The notes beneath the pieces are model-generated. The model was not told where the DNA came from and searched no databases. It saw nothing but the letters and a program-made list of their open reading frames with translations. From NCBI RefSeq assembly GCF_000219725.1, contig NC_015732.1, positions 1 through 64,000 on the forward strand: DNA of 64,000 nt, given 5' to 3'. The position numbers and the translations under genes were made by a program. This stretch comes from Gracilinema caldarium DSM 7334 (GTDB lineage Bacteria > Spirochaetota > Spirochaetia > Treponematales > Breznakiellaceae). Of the stretch, positions 23,929 through 33,921 are shown piece by piece (positions within the stretch are counted from its first letter, which is position 1; each line of letters begins with the position of its first letter).

Positions 23929-24747
23929 ATGATAATTAGTGTGTCTCGGCGGTCAGATGTTCCCCGCTTTTATTGGGATTGGTTTTTAGGTGAACTTGAA
24001 CGGGGTGAAACAGTCGTTGTTAATCCTTTTAACACACGACAGGTTAAAAAAGTATCGCTCTTGTCTCAGGATGTGGATGGTTTTGTTTTTTGGACCCGAG
24101 AGCCCTATCGAATAAGAGAATCCGCAGGAATGTTATTAGAAAGGGGTTATCAGTTCTATGTTATGGTGAGTCTGACCGGGTATCCTGCGATTTTTGAACC
24201 TCAGGCTCCTCCTTTAGACCGAATTATCGATGACCTACATCGTTTGAGTGCCTGTATTGGTTCTGAACGAGTTTTCTGGCGTTATGATCCTATATTGCTG
24301 AGTTCTCTCACCTCCGAGCATTATCATGTTGAGCAGTTTCAGTTTTTGGCTGGAGCTCTTGCAACGGCTGTTGGACGGTGTATTGTAAGTCTTTATGACC
24401 CCTATGCAAAAAGCGACAAACGGCTTCGTGCCCTCGAGACTGAGAGACTGGTGGAAATCTATCCCCTGTACAAAGAACGTCGCTATGTGGTGCCAGAAGC
24501 TGTCAACCTACTTGGCCGCTTGGCTGATATTGCGCATCAATATAGAATTCCGATATATAGCTGTGCTGAACCGGATGGTCTTGTATCTTATGGAATACTT
24601 CCCCATGCCTGTGTTGATGGGAGCCTGTTTGGGTTAAAAAAAGAAAAGGATCCCCATCAGCGGTCCTTTTGTCGGTGTGACCGGAGTATCGATATCGGCA
24701 GATACGGAACTTGTCCTGCCCGTTGTCTTTATTGCTATGCCTGGTGA
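23929..24747 (+). CDS. DUF1848 family protein with C-terminal cysteine cluster
   Basis: The protein has 272 residues. It shows the DUF1848 pattern: ISVSRRSDVPRFYWDWFLGEL at the start, NPFNTRQVKKVSL, and VFWTREPY. It ends in a cysteine-rich tail, FCRCDRSIDIG followed by CPARCLYCYAW. The tail looks like an iron-sulphur or metal site and recalls radical-SAM CxxxCxxC spacing, although it lies at the wrong end for a classic radical-SAM enzyme. No reaction is established for the family. It is soluble and has an AAAGG site before its ATG. Confidence 0.8.
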   Translation: MIISVSRRSDVPRFYWDWFLGELERGETVVVNPFNTRQVKKVSLLSQDVDGFVFWTREPYRIRESAGMLLERGYQFYVMVSLTGYPAIFEPQAPPLDRIIDDLHRLSACIGSERVFWRYDPILLSSLTSEHYHVEQFQFLAGALATAVGRCIVSLYDPYAKSDKRLRALETERLVEIYPLYKERRYVVPEAVNLLGRLADIAHQYRIPIYSCAEPDGLVSYGILPHACVDGSLFGLKKEKDPHQRSFCRCDRSIDIGRYGTCPARCLYCYAW

Positions 24748-24771
24748 GCATAAAGGTTTATATTGTAAAGT

Positions 24772-25656
24772 ATGAAATTACCTTCTGATTGGAATCCAAC
24801 AAATCGTGCATTTCGGGAATTTTATGGCTGGGATGATTCTTTGGGACAATGGAATTATGATCTTGTAGAGACCAAGCTAAACCAAAAAGTGGCTGTGCAT
24901 TACTTTTCCAATCCCCAACAAAAAAATATACAGGGAACCTTGTTTATTACTCATGGGTACCTTGAACATACCGCACTCCGTGTTCCGCTCATTGCTCAGG
25001 CTGTGCTTCATGGGTGGCTGGTTTGCGGTATTGACTTGATTGGCCATGGGCTTTCCACGGGTACGCCAGCACATATAGATTCCTTTGATGAATATGTGAC
25101 AGCTCTGGAAACGGTTGTACAGTATAAACCTTGGCCGCAGCCCTGGCGATATGCAGGTCATTCTACCGGTTGTGCAGTGGAGCTTTTATATGTAGCAAAA
25201 CATGGGAATCCCTTTGAGTGGAGCCTATTGGAAGCGCCTCTCGTTCGGACCGTGTTATGGAAGCCTACCATGGTCGCCAAGCATCTCTTTAAGGGGGCTA
25301 TCAGTACTTTGCCCAGACGGAATGCTGGACTCCCGAAAAGCCATACTTTTTATGGTTTACTGAAACGGGATCCCCTGTACCTCGATAAGGTCCCTATAAG
25401 CTGGTTTGATGCTTTGGAACGCTATGTGGAACAAACAAATAACTGGAATATTTTACCAGGGACCTTTTTAATATTACAGGGTGATATGGATACGGTGGTA
25501 GATTGGCCCTACAATGTACAGTTTTTACAGAACCACCTGGAACAGCCACAAATTGCGATGATCAAAGGTGGTAAACACCATCTGTTACGGGATGAAGGGC
25601 CTTCTGGTGATCAGGCTCGAAGAATGGTATTGGAACATTGGTATGCCATGCAATAG
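24772..25656 (+). CDS. Alpha/beta hydrolase, lysophospholipase / serine aminopeptidase S33 type
   Basis: The 294-residue cytoplasmic hydrolase carries the nucleophile elbow YAGHSTGCAVELLY. The oxyanion segment is LFITHGYLEHTALRVP, the Asp region GDMDTVVDW and the C-terminal catalytic His region GGKHHLLRDEG. LIGHGLSTGTPAHIDSFDEYV is typical of monoacylglycerol lipase-like members. The true substrate is not visible. It starts 24 bases after the DUF1848 stop and may be co-transcribed. Confidence 0.87.
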   Translation: MKLPSDWNPTNRAFREFYGWDDSLGQWNYDLVETKLNQKVAVHYFSNPQQKNIQGTLFITHGYLEHTALRVPLIAQAVLHGWLVCGIDLIGHGLSTGTPAHIDSFDEYVTALETVVQYKPWPQPWRYAGHSTGCAVELLYVAKHGNPFEWSLLEAPLVRTVLWKPTMVAKHLFKGAISTLPRRNAGLPKSHTFYGLLKRDPLYLDKVPISWFDALERYVEQTNNWNILPGTFLILQGDMDTVVDWPYNVQFLQNHLEQPQIAMIKGGKHHLLRDEGPSGDQARRMVLEHWYAMQ

Positions 25657-25752
25657 TCCTTTTTCGTTTTGGTATATAATTGGTATAGTCCAATAGCGAA
25701 TTTTCTTGCAAATTTTGCTGTTCAGCCTTAGGATATTCATTGGGGGTACGGT

Positions 25753-28737
25753 ATGGCTGAAGCAAAGGTTCGTTACCAGGGATCCTATTTAAAAGGCGTT
25801 AAAGCACGGGTTGGTACGATTCTCGAAACCAACTATAAGCTGGATATCAACACCAGGGAAAAAATACTTGCAGATTATTTAAGCGATGAACAGTTGCCCC
25901 ATTGGTATTTTTATTCGAATACTCCTGAAGAGATTGCACGACATCTCTTTATTATAACCCAGCTGTTATCCTCTAATGTAGGTCAAATATATCATGTGAG
26001 CGACGACTCCCGGGTAATTACCTATCTTATCAATATAGGACGGGATTATCCTGGCCGGCTTGAACGGGTTATTGAAGAAAACATGAATATGAGAATAGCC
26101 TCCTTTGATTCGGAATCGACGGTTAATGGGGTTCGCATTGTCAGTCTTGAAAAAATTACCCAGGAACCGGCACGGTACACCCCTGAACAGGAAGCAGCGA
26201 TCATAAAATTAAAAAGTGATCTGGCCTATTATGGTGAGAATCGTGATCTTATCCATACGAATCGGTTTATCGAAAGTCTTTCGTCCCGCTATCTTTTGGA
26301 AGAGATTGAATCCACCCTGGAACCGAAGCGGTCTGAACGGCATCTGGTGTTTTATAACCGTATCTGTGATACCGCTGAGCCCCTGGTAGATATTTCTGAT
26401 GTGCAGTATGAGGATGATATTGGCCGGATAGAAAAATCGAGCCGTGTTATGATCGGGGTTGCCAATCCAGGACATGAATTTATCCCTCAGATTTTACGAA
26501 TTTTTGAAAAACGGGGTATTAACCTGAAACGTACCTATTTTGATCTGTTCCGTCATCCCCAGGGCGATGTAGCTATTTTTACTACCTATTTTAACCTGGG
26601 CTACAGTCTTTCTGGTCTAGAAGACGCGTTGAAGGAAGCAATTATTTCTGGTCAGCATGAGGAAACTCAGGCAGCTGCTGCAGGGGCTCTCATTGTTCAA
26701 AATACTTCCAAACGTATCTTGGAAGAAAAAATTGAATCAATTCTTCGAAGGCTTCCAAGCCGATCTAATCCTCACGATGCAATGAAGGCTATTGAAGAAT
26801 TAAAAGAACTTTGCAGGCAGAATGGGACCATTGGTACAGGACCGGAAAGTCACAGTTTTTATTTAAACAGTGTAACCGATTTTCTCGAGGCCGCCCGTTT
26901 TGCCGGTATTGATGAAGTCCCTGAAGTATTGCGTCTGCTGCTTGGCTATGAGGCTTTTGATGAATTTTTTGTTACCGCTCAGGCTAATGGCATTTCGAGC
27001 AACCTTCCCGGCTATCGGATTAAGCATTCCATTGCCCGGGGACCGGCAAAGGGCGGCCTCCGTATCGATCCGATTGTCAGTTTTGATGAAGTGGCAGCCC
27101 TGTCCTTTATGATGACCTGGAAATGTGCCCGGAGCAGGATCCTCTATGGCGGGGCTAAGGGTGGTTTGATGCTCAATCCCCGAACCTTCGAAGGTACGGC
27201 GATTGACTATTTTGATACCCTTTCCAGTTTTGGCAGAAGTCTTTTCCTTGTGTCTGGTCCGATGCGGGATGTTCCTGCAGGGGATGTTGGCTGTGGTCCC
27301 AAAGAAATCGGACATATGTTTGAAGGGTTTAAAAGTGCCCTGCGGGATCTGGCGGTGATGTCCTATGGTCTTAAGCCGGGGGTCACCATGATTGGACCGA
27401 GGATCGTTTCCGTTCAGGAAGCTCGCAGAATGCTGGCGGAGCACTTTGATGTGGACTGGACCGATCCGGTGATTATTGGAGAACTCGTACGGAATGAGAC
27501 CTATCTCGAACTGGTCACCGCAGCCCAGATTACCGGGAAACCGAAATTGGGAATAGAAGCCCGGGGTGCTGCGACAGGGCTCGGTATGGCCTATGCGGTA
27601 CTGGCTGCGGTGGGTAACCTCTACCTGGATGGTCAGTGGAAACCAAACAGACCGCTCAGCAAAGAAGAAGAAGCGGTCCTTCGCAAGGCTTGTTCCATAA
27701 CCGAAGCGGTCATACTCAAGGAAGAATCGGAACAAGCCTATGGAAAAGTGGACTTTAAGCCTGAGGATGCGGTGGTTCATGGCCGGCTTCTCTCGGCAGA
27801 TGAATGGAAGCTGCTTTCTGAAAAAGTTTATCCTGCCTTACTGACTGGGAAAACCCTCTCTGTCCAGGGGTCCGGCAAGGTTGGTGGTTCACTGCTTACA
27901 TCTCTCAAGCCATATGGAGTAAAGCTCATTGCGATTGCCGATGCGGGTGGTGCCATATTCGGAGATGATCTTGATATGGATGAAGTACTGGCGGCGGTGG
28001 AAAATTCCCGAAATCACCCCGATAAGGCTCTGCGGGCTTCCTGTGTCCATGCAACGAAAAATGTGCAAGAACGGATCCTGGGATTGAGCGGCAGTTCCAA
28101 GGTGCTGGAAATTGAATGTGATATAGTGGCCCCTGCGGCACTGGAAAATGCGGTTACCGAAGAAAATGCCCGGCGCATTAAGGCAAAGTTGGAAGTATGC
28201 GGTGCTAACGGCCCCAATAGTTCCCGGGCGGAAAAGATTCTCGCCGAACAGGGGGTAACGGTGCTCTATGATTTCCTTGCCAATGGAGCCGGTGTAACCG
28301 CAAGTTACTTTGAGTGGTTAAGAAACTTAACGGACCGGTTCCGCTACGAAGCGGAACGGATTCGGCATGTTCCCTTTGATATAAGCTGTATGGATCCCTA
28401 TGTCATGCCTGAATTTAAAACCCGGCTTAAAAAAATACTTGCCAATGGTGAAAGCCGGAATACTACTGAATCATGGAATCTCATGCTTCGGGATATCATG
28501 TTTGCGGCTCTTAACGAAGATTACCGGTTTGCAAAGGATCATAAGGTATCGATGAAAACCGCAGGCTTCTTGAACGCCCAACTGCGGGTGCTGGCCGCTA
28601 CCCTGGTACGGATGGAGGAGAAGGATCGGCAGAGTATGATGGCACGGCTTCCGGATAAAAGCCGCGCCTTACTGAAGCCCTTTATGGAACATCCGGAGGT
28701 GAAACTATTTATGCAGAAGGGTGGTAAAAATTACTAA
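25753..28737 (+). CDS. Large Glu/Leu/Phe/Val-type glutamate dehydrogenase with regulatory N terminus
   Basis: This enzyme probably interconverts glutamate and 2-oxoglutarate plus ammonia with NAD(P). It is 994 residues long, far above the ~450 of ordinary GDH. The N-terminal ~390 residues include an ACT-like stretch (about 225-290: [28 protein letters not shown]). The catalytic part begins near 410: [10 protein letters not shown] near 430, YGGAKGG near 467 with the catalytic Lys, DVPAGDVGC with the catalytic Asp, and Rossmann motif [11 protein letters not shown] near 705. The C-terminal helical domain is extended. A GGGGGTACGG site precedes ATG 25753. It looks more GC-rich than the genes around it. 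Confidence 0.88.
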   Translation: MAEAKVRYQGSYLKGVKARVGTILETNYKLDINTREKILADYLSDEQLPHWYFYSNTPEEIARHLFIITQLLSSNVGQIYHVSDDSRVITYLINIGRDYPGRLERVIEENMNMRIASFDSESTVNGVRIVSLEKITQEPARYTPEQEAAIIKLKSDLAYYGENRDLIHTNRFIESLSSRYLLEEIESTLEPKRSERHLVFYNRICDTAEPLVDISDVQYEDDIGRIEKSSRVMIGVANPGHEFIPQILRIFEKRGINLKRTYFDLFRHPQGDVAIFTTYFNLGYSLSGLEDALKEAIISGQHEETQAAAAGALIVQNTSKRILEEKIESILRRLPSRSNPHDAMKAIEELKELCRQNGTIGTGPESHSFYLNSVTDFLEAARFAGIDEVPEVLRLLLGYEAFDEFFVTAQANGISSNLPGYRIKHSIARGPAKGGLRIDPIVSFDEVAALSFMMTWKCARSRILYGGAKGGLMLNPRTFEGTAIDYFDTLSSFGRSLFLVSGPMRDVPAGDVGCGPKEIGHMFEGFKSALRDLAVMSYGLKPGVTMIGPRIVSVQEARRMLAEHFDVDWTDPVIIGELVRNETYLELVTAAQITGKPKLGIEARGAATGLGMAYAVLAAVGNLYLDGQWKPNRPLSKEEEAVLRKACSITEAVILKEESEQAYGKVDFKPEDAVVHGRLLSADEWKLLSEKVYPALLTGKTLSVQGSGKVGGSLLTSLKPYGVKLIAIADAGGAIFGDDLDMDEVLAAVENSRNHPDKALRASCVHATKNVQERILGLSGSSKVLEIECDIVAPAALENAVTEENARRIKAKLEVCGANGPNSSRAEKILAEQGVTVLYDFLANGAGVTASYFEWLRNLTDRFRYEAERIRHVPFDISCMDPYVMPEFKTRLKKILANGESRNTTESWNLMLRDIMFAALNEDYRFAKDHKVSMKTAGFLNAQLRVLAATLVRMEEKDRQSMMARLPDKSRALLKPFMEHPEVKLFMQKGGKNY

Positions 28738-28739
28738 AA

Positions 28740-28757
28740 CGGTAACCTATGTTACCG
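28740..28757. promoter_or_regulatory. Perfect inverted repeat, candidate operator upstream of hcp
   Basis: CGGTAAC (28740-28746), CTAT, GTTACCG (28751-28757) is a 7-bp perfect inverted repeat, three bases after the glutamate dehydrogenase stop and 57 bases before the hcp start. hcp genes are often controlled by CRP/FNR-family regulators such as HcpR. Assigning this site to such a regulator is inference. It lacks a T-run, so it is not a good terminator. Confidence 0.5.
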
Positions 28758-28813
28758 ATAAAATTGTATTGATTATGTATCCTTCTGATAAGAACGAATA
28801 CAGGAGGATACAT

Positions 28814-30475
28814 ATGAGTATGTTCTGTCATCAATGTCAGGAAGCCGCAAAGGGAACTGGCTGTACCGTGAAGGGTGTCTGTGGTAAGGATGAGACTGTT
28901 TCCAATTTGCAGGATGTTTTGCTGTATGCGCTGAAAGGGCTCGCCTTTGTTGCCCAGGAAGCCAGGAAAGCTGGAATTACCGATAGGCAGGTCTCTGAAG
29001 CTCTCATTGAAGGGCTTTTTGCCACCATAACGAATGCCAACTTTGATAAGGCTGTTTTTATTTCCAGAATTCGGGAAGCTATATCTATTCGGGAAGAATT
29101 AAAAAAGCATTTAGCCCTTAAAGGGGTTTTTCTGCCAGTTCAAGGTAAAGGACGTTTACATCCCAGCATAGATTTCCATGCCAGTACTGAAGAGGAAATG
29201 CTCTCTGCATGGACGGTGGCAAGTTTTCTTGCGATTGAAGATCCGGATGTTCGGGCTTTACGCAGTCTTGTCATTTTCGGCCTTAAAGGCATGGCCGCTT
29301 ATATGGAACATGCCATTAATCTGGGAAAAAACAGTGAGGATGTGCTTGTTTTCATGGAACGGGCTTTGGCTGCTACCATTGATGATACCCTTGATGCAAA
29401 TCATTTAACCGCTCTGGTTCTTGAAACTGGTAAATATGGTGTGGATGCAATGGCCCTGCTTGATGCAGCCAATACATCGACCTATGGAAATCCTGAACCG
29501 ACCACAGTACAGCTGGGTGTGCGGAATAATCCTGGTATACTTATTTCAGGACATGATCTAAAAGATTTGGAAGAATTGCTTGAACAGACCCAGGGCACCG
29601 GTGTCGATGTTTATACCCATGGTGAGATGCTGCCGGCCCATTACTACCCAACATTTAAGAAATTTCCCAACTTTGTAGGCAACTATGGAAGCGCCTGGTG
29701 GAAACAGGTAGAAGAGTTCGAAGCTTTTAATGGTCCAATCTTTTTAACGACCAACTGTCTTGTACCACCAAAGGAAAGTTACAAGCATCGGGTATTTACC
29801 ACCGGTGAGGCAGGTTATCCTGGCTGTGTGCATATTGCAGACCGGAAAGAAGGGGGTAAAAAGGATTTTTCTGCCCTTATTGCACTGGCAAAAAATTGTC
29901 CTGCTCCAACGTCTTTGGAAACAGGCACCATCGTTGGTGGTTTTGCCCATGCTGCAGTGGATAAAGTGGCCCCTGTTGTCGTAGATGCTGTTAAAAATGG
30001 TGCGATAAAGCGCTTTTTTGTTATGGCTGGCTGTGACGGACGACAAAAGGGACGGGATTATTACACCGAATTTGCTAAGGCTCTGCCGGAAGATACGGTT
30101 ATCCTTACTGCAGGTTGTGCCAAGTACCGCTATAATAAATTGAATTTGGGCGATATTGGTGGTATTCCGCGGGTTTTGGATGCCGGGCAGTGCAATGACA
30201 GCTACTCATTGGCACTGACAGCTCTCAAGTTGAAAGAAGCCTTTGGCGCATCTGATGTAAATGACCTGCCCATCAGTTTTAATATTGCATGGTATGAACA
30301 GAAGGCGGTCATTGTTCTGCTTGCCCTGCTATACCTGGGCTTTAAGAATATCCATCTGGGACCCACACTCCCGGCCTTTCTCTCACCGAATGTTGCCAAA
30401 GTGCTGGTAGATAACTTTGGCATCGCCGGAATTGGTACGGTTCAGGAAGATATTAAGCTCTTTATGGGTGCTTAA
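28814..30475 (+). CDS. hcp: Hybrid cluster protein (hydroxylamine reductase)
   Basis: This iron-sulphur enzyme reduces hydroxylamine or nitric oxide and is linked to nitrosative stress defence in anaerobes. The 553-residue protein starts [17 protein letters not shown], with Cys 4, 7, 16 and 22 (C-x2-C-x8-C-x5-C) for the N-terminal cubane cluster. Hybrid-cluster ligands follow in the second half ([44 protein letters not shown]). The length fits a class I protein. The start is set by AGGAGGA just upstream; an upstream in-frame extension to 28721 would overlap glutamate dehydrogenase and the operator. It overlaps the convergent thioesterase by four bases. Confidence 0.95.
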   Translation: MSMFCHQCQEAAKGTGCTVKGVCGKDETVSNLQDVLLYALKGLAFVAQEARKAGITDRQVSEALIEGLFATITNANFDKAVFISRIREAISIREELKKHLALKGVFLPVQGKGRLHPSIDFHASTEEEMLSAWTVASFLAIEDPDVRALRSLVIFGLKGMAAYMEHAINLGKNSEDVLVFMERALAATIDDTLDANHLTALVLETGKYGVDAMALLDAANTSTYGNPEPTTVQLGVRNNPGILISGHDLKDLEELLEQTQGTGVDVYTHGEMLPAHYYPTFKKFPNFVGNYGSAWWKQVEEFEAFNGPIFLTTNCLVPPKESYKHRVFTTGEAGYPGCVHIADRKEGGKKDFSALIALAKNCPAPTSLETGTIVGGFAHAAVDKVAPVVVDAVKNGAIKRFFVMAGCDGRQKGRDYYTEFAKALPEDTVILTAGCAKYRYNKLNLGDIGGIPRVLDAGQCNDSYSLALTALKLKEAFGASDVNDLPISFNIAWYEQKAVIVLLALLYLGFKNIHLGPTLPAFLSPNVAKVLVDNFGIAGIGTVQEDIKLFMGA

Positions 30476-30870
30476 CGGTCAGGATGTAGTCCAGGTACAT
30501 CCCACTGGGCAGGAAGCCTGGTGGGAAGTCCTTCAGCATTCACAAAGGCCCAGGTAACCTTTGCTTCGGCAATTAGGTCCTGTCCGCGAAGAATTTTCTG
30601 CTGCATGACCCCGCTTACAGCGCCCCGTTTAATCGGCCACGACTGGATGACCAGTTCATCATCAGGCAGCGCCGATTTTTTATAGTCAATTTCTACCCGT
30701 GCCACATAGAGCCCGAACCCAGCTTTCACAACTCCAGGATAATCAAACCCAATAGCCCTGAGGTATTCATAGCGGGCATATTCCAAATAATGAAGATATA
30801 CGGCATTATTGACGTGTCCATAGGCATCGCATTCATAGGTGCGGACCCGTAGGGTGCATTCATGTATCAT
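30472..30870 (-). CDS. Acyl-CoA thioesterase, hotdog fold (4HBT/YbgC-FadM type)
   Basis: The 132-residue cytoplasmic hotdog protein has the conserved start [30 protein letters not shown], with the catalytic Asp and the HVNN motif. It continues with [20 protein letters not shown] and the strand pair typical of YbgC/FadM enzymes. It probably hydrolyses acyl-CoA; the chain-length preference is unknown. Its stop codon overlaps that of hcp on the other strand. Confidence 0.88.
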   Translation of the reverse strand: MIHECTLRVRTYECDAYGHVNNAVYLHYLEYARYEYLRAIGFDYPGVVKAGFGLYVARVEIDYKKSALPDDELVIQSWPIKRGAVSGVMQQKILRGQDLIAEAKVTWAFVNAEGLPTRLPAQWDVPGLHPDR

Positions 30871-30917
30871 GGATGTCAGTATAAAAAAGTACTCAGGTAT
30901 GGTGCAAGGGGATAGGG

Positions 30918-31457
30918 ATGCAGATTGATGAATTACAGGCCGTATTCCGGTGTTGCCCCTGTTGTGGTGCAGAACAGGTAGTAATTTCCGGGGATCACCG
31001 GATATATTGCTCTGCCTGCGGCTTTGAATATTTTCACAATGTGGCCACTGCGGTAGGAGCGCTTATTCTTACCAGAGAAGGACTTCTCTTGCTCGAACGG
31101 GCTAAGGATCCTGCCCGGGGTAAATTAGCACTGCCTGGTGGTTTTGTTGACCCCGGAGAGTCCCTGGAAGAAGCTTTGTCTCGGGAGTGTATGGAAGAAA
31201 TTGGCTGGAAAGCCGAGCTCCATCGGATGGAGTATTTGTGTTCCTTTCCTAATACCTATCGCTATAAGGATATTCTGTATCATACCTGTGATATGTTTTT
31301 TTTATTTAGGCAGGATTCGTTAGATATAACTATGTTATATAGTGATCCTACCGAAGTTACCAGCTTATCTTTAATCCCTCTTGAAAAGCTGCAGTTGGAA
31401 GATCTCGCTTTTGAATCCACCAGAAAGGTAATAGAACTACTGATAAAGACGTATTAG
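30918..31457 (+). CDS. NUDIX hydrolase with N-terminal zinc ribbon
   Basis: The protein has 179 residues. A zinc ribbon is formed by CCPCCG and CSACGF (about 12-37), then a Nudix domain with the box GGFVDPGESLEEALSRECMEEIGW near 75-98, complete for GX5EX7REUXEEXGU. Zinc-ribbon Nudix proteins include NADH/ADP-ribose pyrophosphatases, but the NudC SQPWPFPxS tail is absent. The substrate is unknown. The upstream AAGGGGATAGGG gives the start. Confidence 0.88.
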   Translation: MQIDELQAVFRCCPCCGAEQVVISGDHRIYCSACGFEYFHNVATAVGALILTREGLLLLERAKDPARGKLALPGGFVDPGESLEEALSRECMEEIGWKAELHRMEYLCSFPNTYRYKDILYHTCDMFFLFRQDSLDITMLYSDPTEVTSLSLIPLEKLQLEDLAFESTRKVIELLIKTY

Positions 31458-31468
31458 TAAAAGTATTG

Positions 31469-31474
31469 TATACT
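31469..31474 (+). promoter_or_regulatory. Candidate -10 element of the sugar-sensing operon
   Basis: TATACT lies six bases before GTG 31481, the same geometry as for rsmI, and no ribosome site precedes that GTG. No good -35 is visible 16-18 bases upstream, so an activator may be needed. Confidence 0.4.
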
Positions 31475-31480
31475 TAATCC

Positions 31481-32434
31481 GTGAAACGGCGTATTTTTAT
31501 TGGGCTCCTTATTTTTGGTCTGTTAAGTCTCATTGCACTCACCAACTCTATCTACCTTATGATACATTTGGATAGTCTGGGTTCGCAGCAGATTGATGGA
31601 GCTTTACCGAAATATATATTTGCATTTTATGTACCGCCTACTTCGAGCAGATACTTTCAGGATATAAAAAAGGGCGCTGAACTTGCTGCTCAAGAACATC
31701 ATGTGGTGCTTTCGTTCCATTCGATAGATCCTAAGGATAATGAGATTCAGCAGGCGGTTATTTCAGATTTTAATGGATATATACTATGCCCTTATAATGA
31801 AGATACAACCCTTCATTCTCAGGTAGTTAAACTTCAGAATGAGAAAAGACCGGTAGTCATCATAAATCATACAATAAAAACTGATAAACCAGTCCCATTT
31901 ATCGGTTCAAATAATTATGATGTAGGTAAAAAAATGGCTCAGCTCATAAAAAAAACAGAAAAATCGGTACATCAAATTGCTATAGTGTATAGCCAAAAGA
32001 ATCCCTGGATATATGCAGATAGAGAACTGATAGAGCTGGGGATACGAAATGAACTTCAGAATACGGAACAGTATGCTATAACCCGTTTTGAAACTAGGTT
32101 AAATCCACTTGATGCTGAAGCGCTTATTTATAAAATAATAAAAAATTACCCAGAAATGAATTATGTTCTCTTTACAGATTCTAATGATACAATTGCTGCT
32201 GCGCAAGCCTTAATCGATATGAATGAAGTAGGCCGAGTACAGTTGATAGGATTTGGGAATGACAAAGTAATCAGGGACTATATTCGAAAAGGGGTTATTA
32301 CTGCATCTGTGGTAATAAGTCCAGATAAAATTGGTTACCAGGCTGTAAAATCATTGGTTGAACTGGTAGATTCAGGATTTACATCTGCTGCTGTTGATGT
32401 GGGAATAGAAATCGTTGAAAAGGATAGTCTATGA
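31481..32434 (+). CDS. Membrane-anchored periplasmic sugar-binding protein, probable co-sensor
   Basis: The protein has 317 residues. One N-terminal helix (about 5-27) anchors a type I periplasmic-binding/LacI-like domain (ELAAQEHHVVLSFHSIDPKDNEIQQAV, VVIINHTI, NYDVGKKMAQLI, IGFGNDKVIRDYIRKGVITASVVISPDKIGYQAVKSLVEL). It overlaps the histidine kinase gene by ATGA, so it is more likely to present ligand to that kinase than to serve transport. GTG 31481 is the only start that keeps the membrane anchor; the message may be leaderless. Confidence 0.82.
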   Translation: MKRRIFIGLLIFGLLSLIALTNSIYLMIHLDSLGSQQIDGALPKYIFAFYVPPTSSRYFQDIKKGAELAAQEHHVVLSFHSIDPKDNEIQQAVISDFNGYILCPYNEDTTLHSQVVKLQNEKRPVVIINHTIKTDKPVPFIGSNNYDVGKKMAQLIKKTEKSVHQIAIVYSQKNPWIYADRELIELGIRNELQNTEQYAITRFETRLNPLDAEALIYKIIKNYPEMNYVLFTDSNDTIAAAQALIDMNEVGRVQLIGFGNDKVIRDYIRKGVITASVVISPDKIGYQAVKSLVELVDSGFTSAAVDVGIEIVEKDSL

Positions 32435-33921
32435 AAAAGAATATCCGTAACTCATTCTTTATGCAGATTGTAATAAGTATATTTGGTGTTTTTGGTTTAT
32501 TGGTAATTTCTACAGCTTACATATTATATTCTACTATTCAACTGCAGAATTATGCAGATCAGAGTTTTCAGAAAGAGCGTTATTTAAAAAGTATACAAGA
32601 AGCTTTGCTTTCGTATCAGGACCCATTATTGGAATATCTTTCTACACGATCTTCAAATGCATTAGCGAAACATTTAATAGAATCACAAAATTTAAGGAAG
32701 CGTCTTCCGGATAAAAAGAAATTGTCTAATGATTTTAATGAGATACGAGAACAGGAGATATATAGTCTAATCCGTCGTTTTTTAGATATGGCTGATACCG
32801 CTGTAGAGCAAAAAAGGGGAAGAAATATAGAAGCTTATATCAATCTGTATGATGATATGACTTCTTTATTAACATATATTAATGATGAAATTGAGCATGT
32901 AAGTACTGAACGTTTTAAAAATCAAATCGATAAATATGGTAATTTTATCAGATATTCTCAAAAAATAATTTTATCTAATTTATTGTTTATTGTCTGTATA
33001 TCTCTCTTTTCTGTAATATTACTTATACATTCAGTTCAAAAAATGACAGAACCATTGATACATCTTTCAGCGATGGCAACTGAGATTTCTTCTGGTAACT
33101 TTACTGTAGCGGATATCAAATTAAGTTCTATTTATGAAATTGATCATGTTGTTGATGCTTTCAATAAAATGAAAAAAGAGATCTGTCATTATATAGAAGA
33201 AATGAGGCTTCAGGAAACAATTAAACAAGAGTACATGCAAGAAAGAATGCGGAATTTAAAAATGGAAGATTTGCTGAGACGAATGGAGACTTATACATTA
33301 CAAGCTCAGATGAATCCCCATTTTTTATTCAATACGCTTAATACAGGTATGCAGCTGGCAATTGTGGAAGGAGCGGATAAGACATCTGAATTTATGGAGT
33401 ATCTATCATTACTTTTTCGTCATAATATAAGGAATAAAGAAATCATTGTGCCTTTACGGTATGAGATTGAGGGAATCAGATATTATTTTTATATCTTAAA
33501 ATTAAGATTTCCTAAGAATTTAACATTGATCTTGGATTGTCCCGAAGAAATACAGGATATGTATAAGGTACCTGTTTCTATACTGCAACCACTGGTAGAG
33601 AATTGTATTGTTCATGCTTTTAAAAATAATGACAGTCAGAAAATTATTGAAGTTCGGGGAGAATTAAAGGGTTCCTCTTTATACTTAACAGTACAGGATA
33701 ATGGTTCAGGTATGTCAAAGGAGAAAATAGATGAACTATTGCATCCTATTCCTATAGAAGAAACATCATCTAGAGTTATGGGACTGGAAAATGTAATTCA
33801 GCGACTAATTTTTTTTTATCCTGATACACCTGATGTAATTAAGATAATCAGCAGTCCTGGAATGGGTACAACCATACAAATTTGTATCGATACGGAGAAA
33901 GAACCATGTATCGTGTATTGA
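32431..33921 (+). CDS. YesM-type sensor histidine kinase
   Basis: The protein has 496 residues. It has two membrane helices (about 11-33 and 180-201) around a small helical extracytoplasmic domain (35-178). A HAMP region follows (about 202-255), then a His_kinase domain with QAQMNPHFLFNTLN, phospho-acceptor His297, and a GHKL ATPase with LQPLVENCIVHAF and DNGSGM. The sensor domain is too small to be a sugar-binding domain itself, which fits reliance on the adjacent binding proteins. It overlaps its response regulator by 16 bases. The gene is strongly AT-rich. Confidence 0.93.
   Translation: MKKNIRNSFFMQIVISIFGVFGLLVISTAYILYSTIQLQNYADQSFQKERYLKSIQEALLSYQDPLLEYLSTRSSNALAKHLIESQNLRKRLPDKKKLSNDFNEIREQEIYSLIRRFLDMADTAVEQKRGRNIEAYINLYDDMTSLLTYINDEIEHVSTERFKNQIDKYGNFIRYSQKIILSNLLFIVCISLFSVILLIHSVQKMTEPLIHLSAMATEISSGNFTVADIKLSSIYEIDHVVDAFNKMKKEICHYIEEMRLQETIKQEYMQERMRNLKMEDLLRRMETYTLQAQMNPHFLFNTLNTGMQLAIVEGADKTSEFMEYLSLLFRHNIRNKEIIVPLRYEIEGIRYYFYILKLRFPKNLTLILDCPEEIQDMYKVPVSILQPLVENCIVHAFKNNDSQKIIEVRGELKGSSLYLTVQDNGSGMSKEKIDELLHPIPIEETSSRVMGLENVIQRLIFFYPDTPDVIKIISSPGMGTTIQICIDTEKEPCIVY

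Noticed and set aside
24761-24772. TATTGT five bases before the alpha/beta hydrolase ATG as a third leaderless gene
   Set aside because: The -10 match is only four of six, no -35 is seen, and an AAAGG lies upstream.
26863-27780. Long open frame (305 codons) on the minus strand inside the glutamate dehydrogenase gene
   Set aside because: It is a shadow of a GC-rich conserved gene; its translation is rich in His/Arg/Pro/Ile with no domain pattern, and the plus-strand motifs are unmistakable.
28724-28734. GTAAAAATTAC as a second half-operator before hcp
   Set aside because: Arms of four bases inside the end of the dehydrogenase coding sequence; too weak to support.
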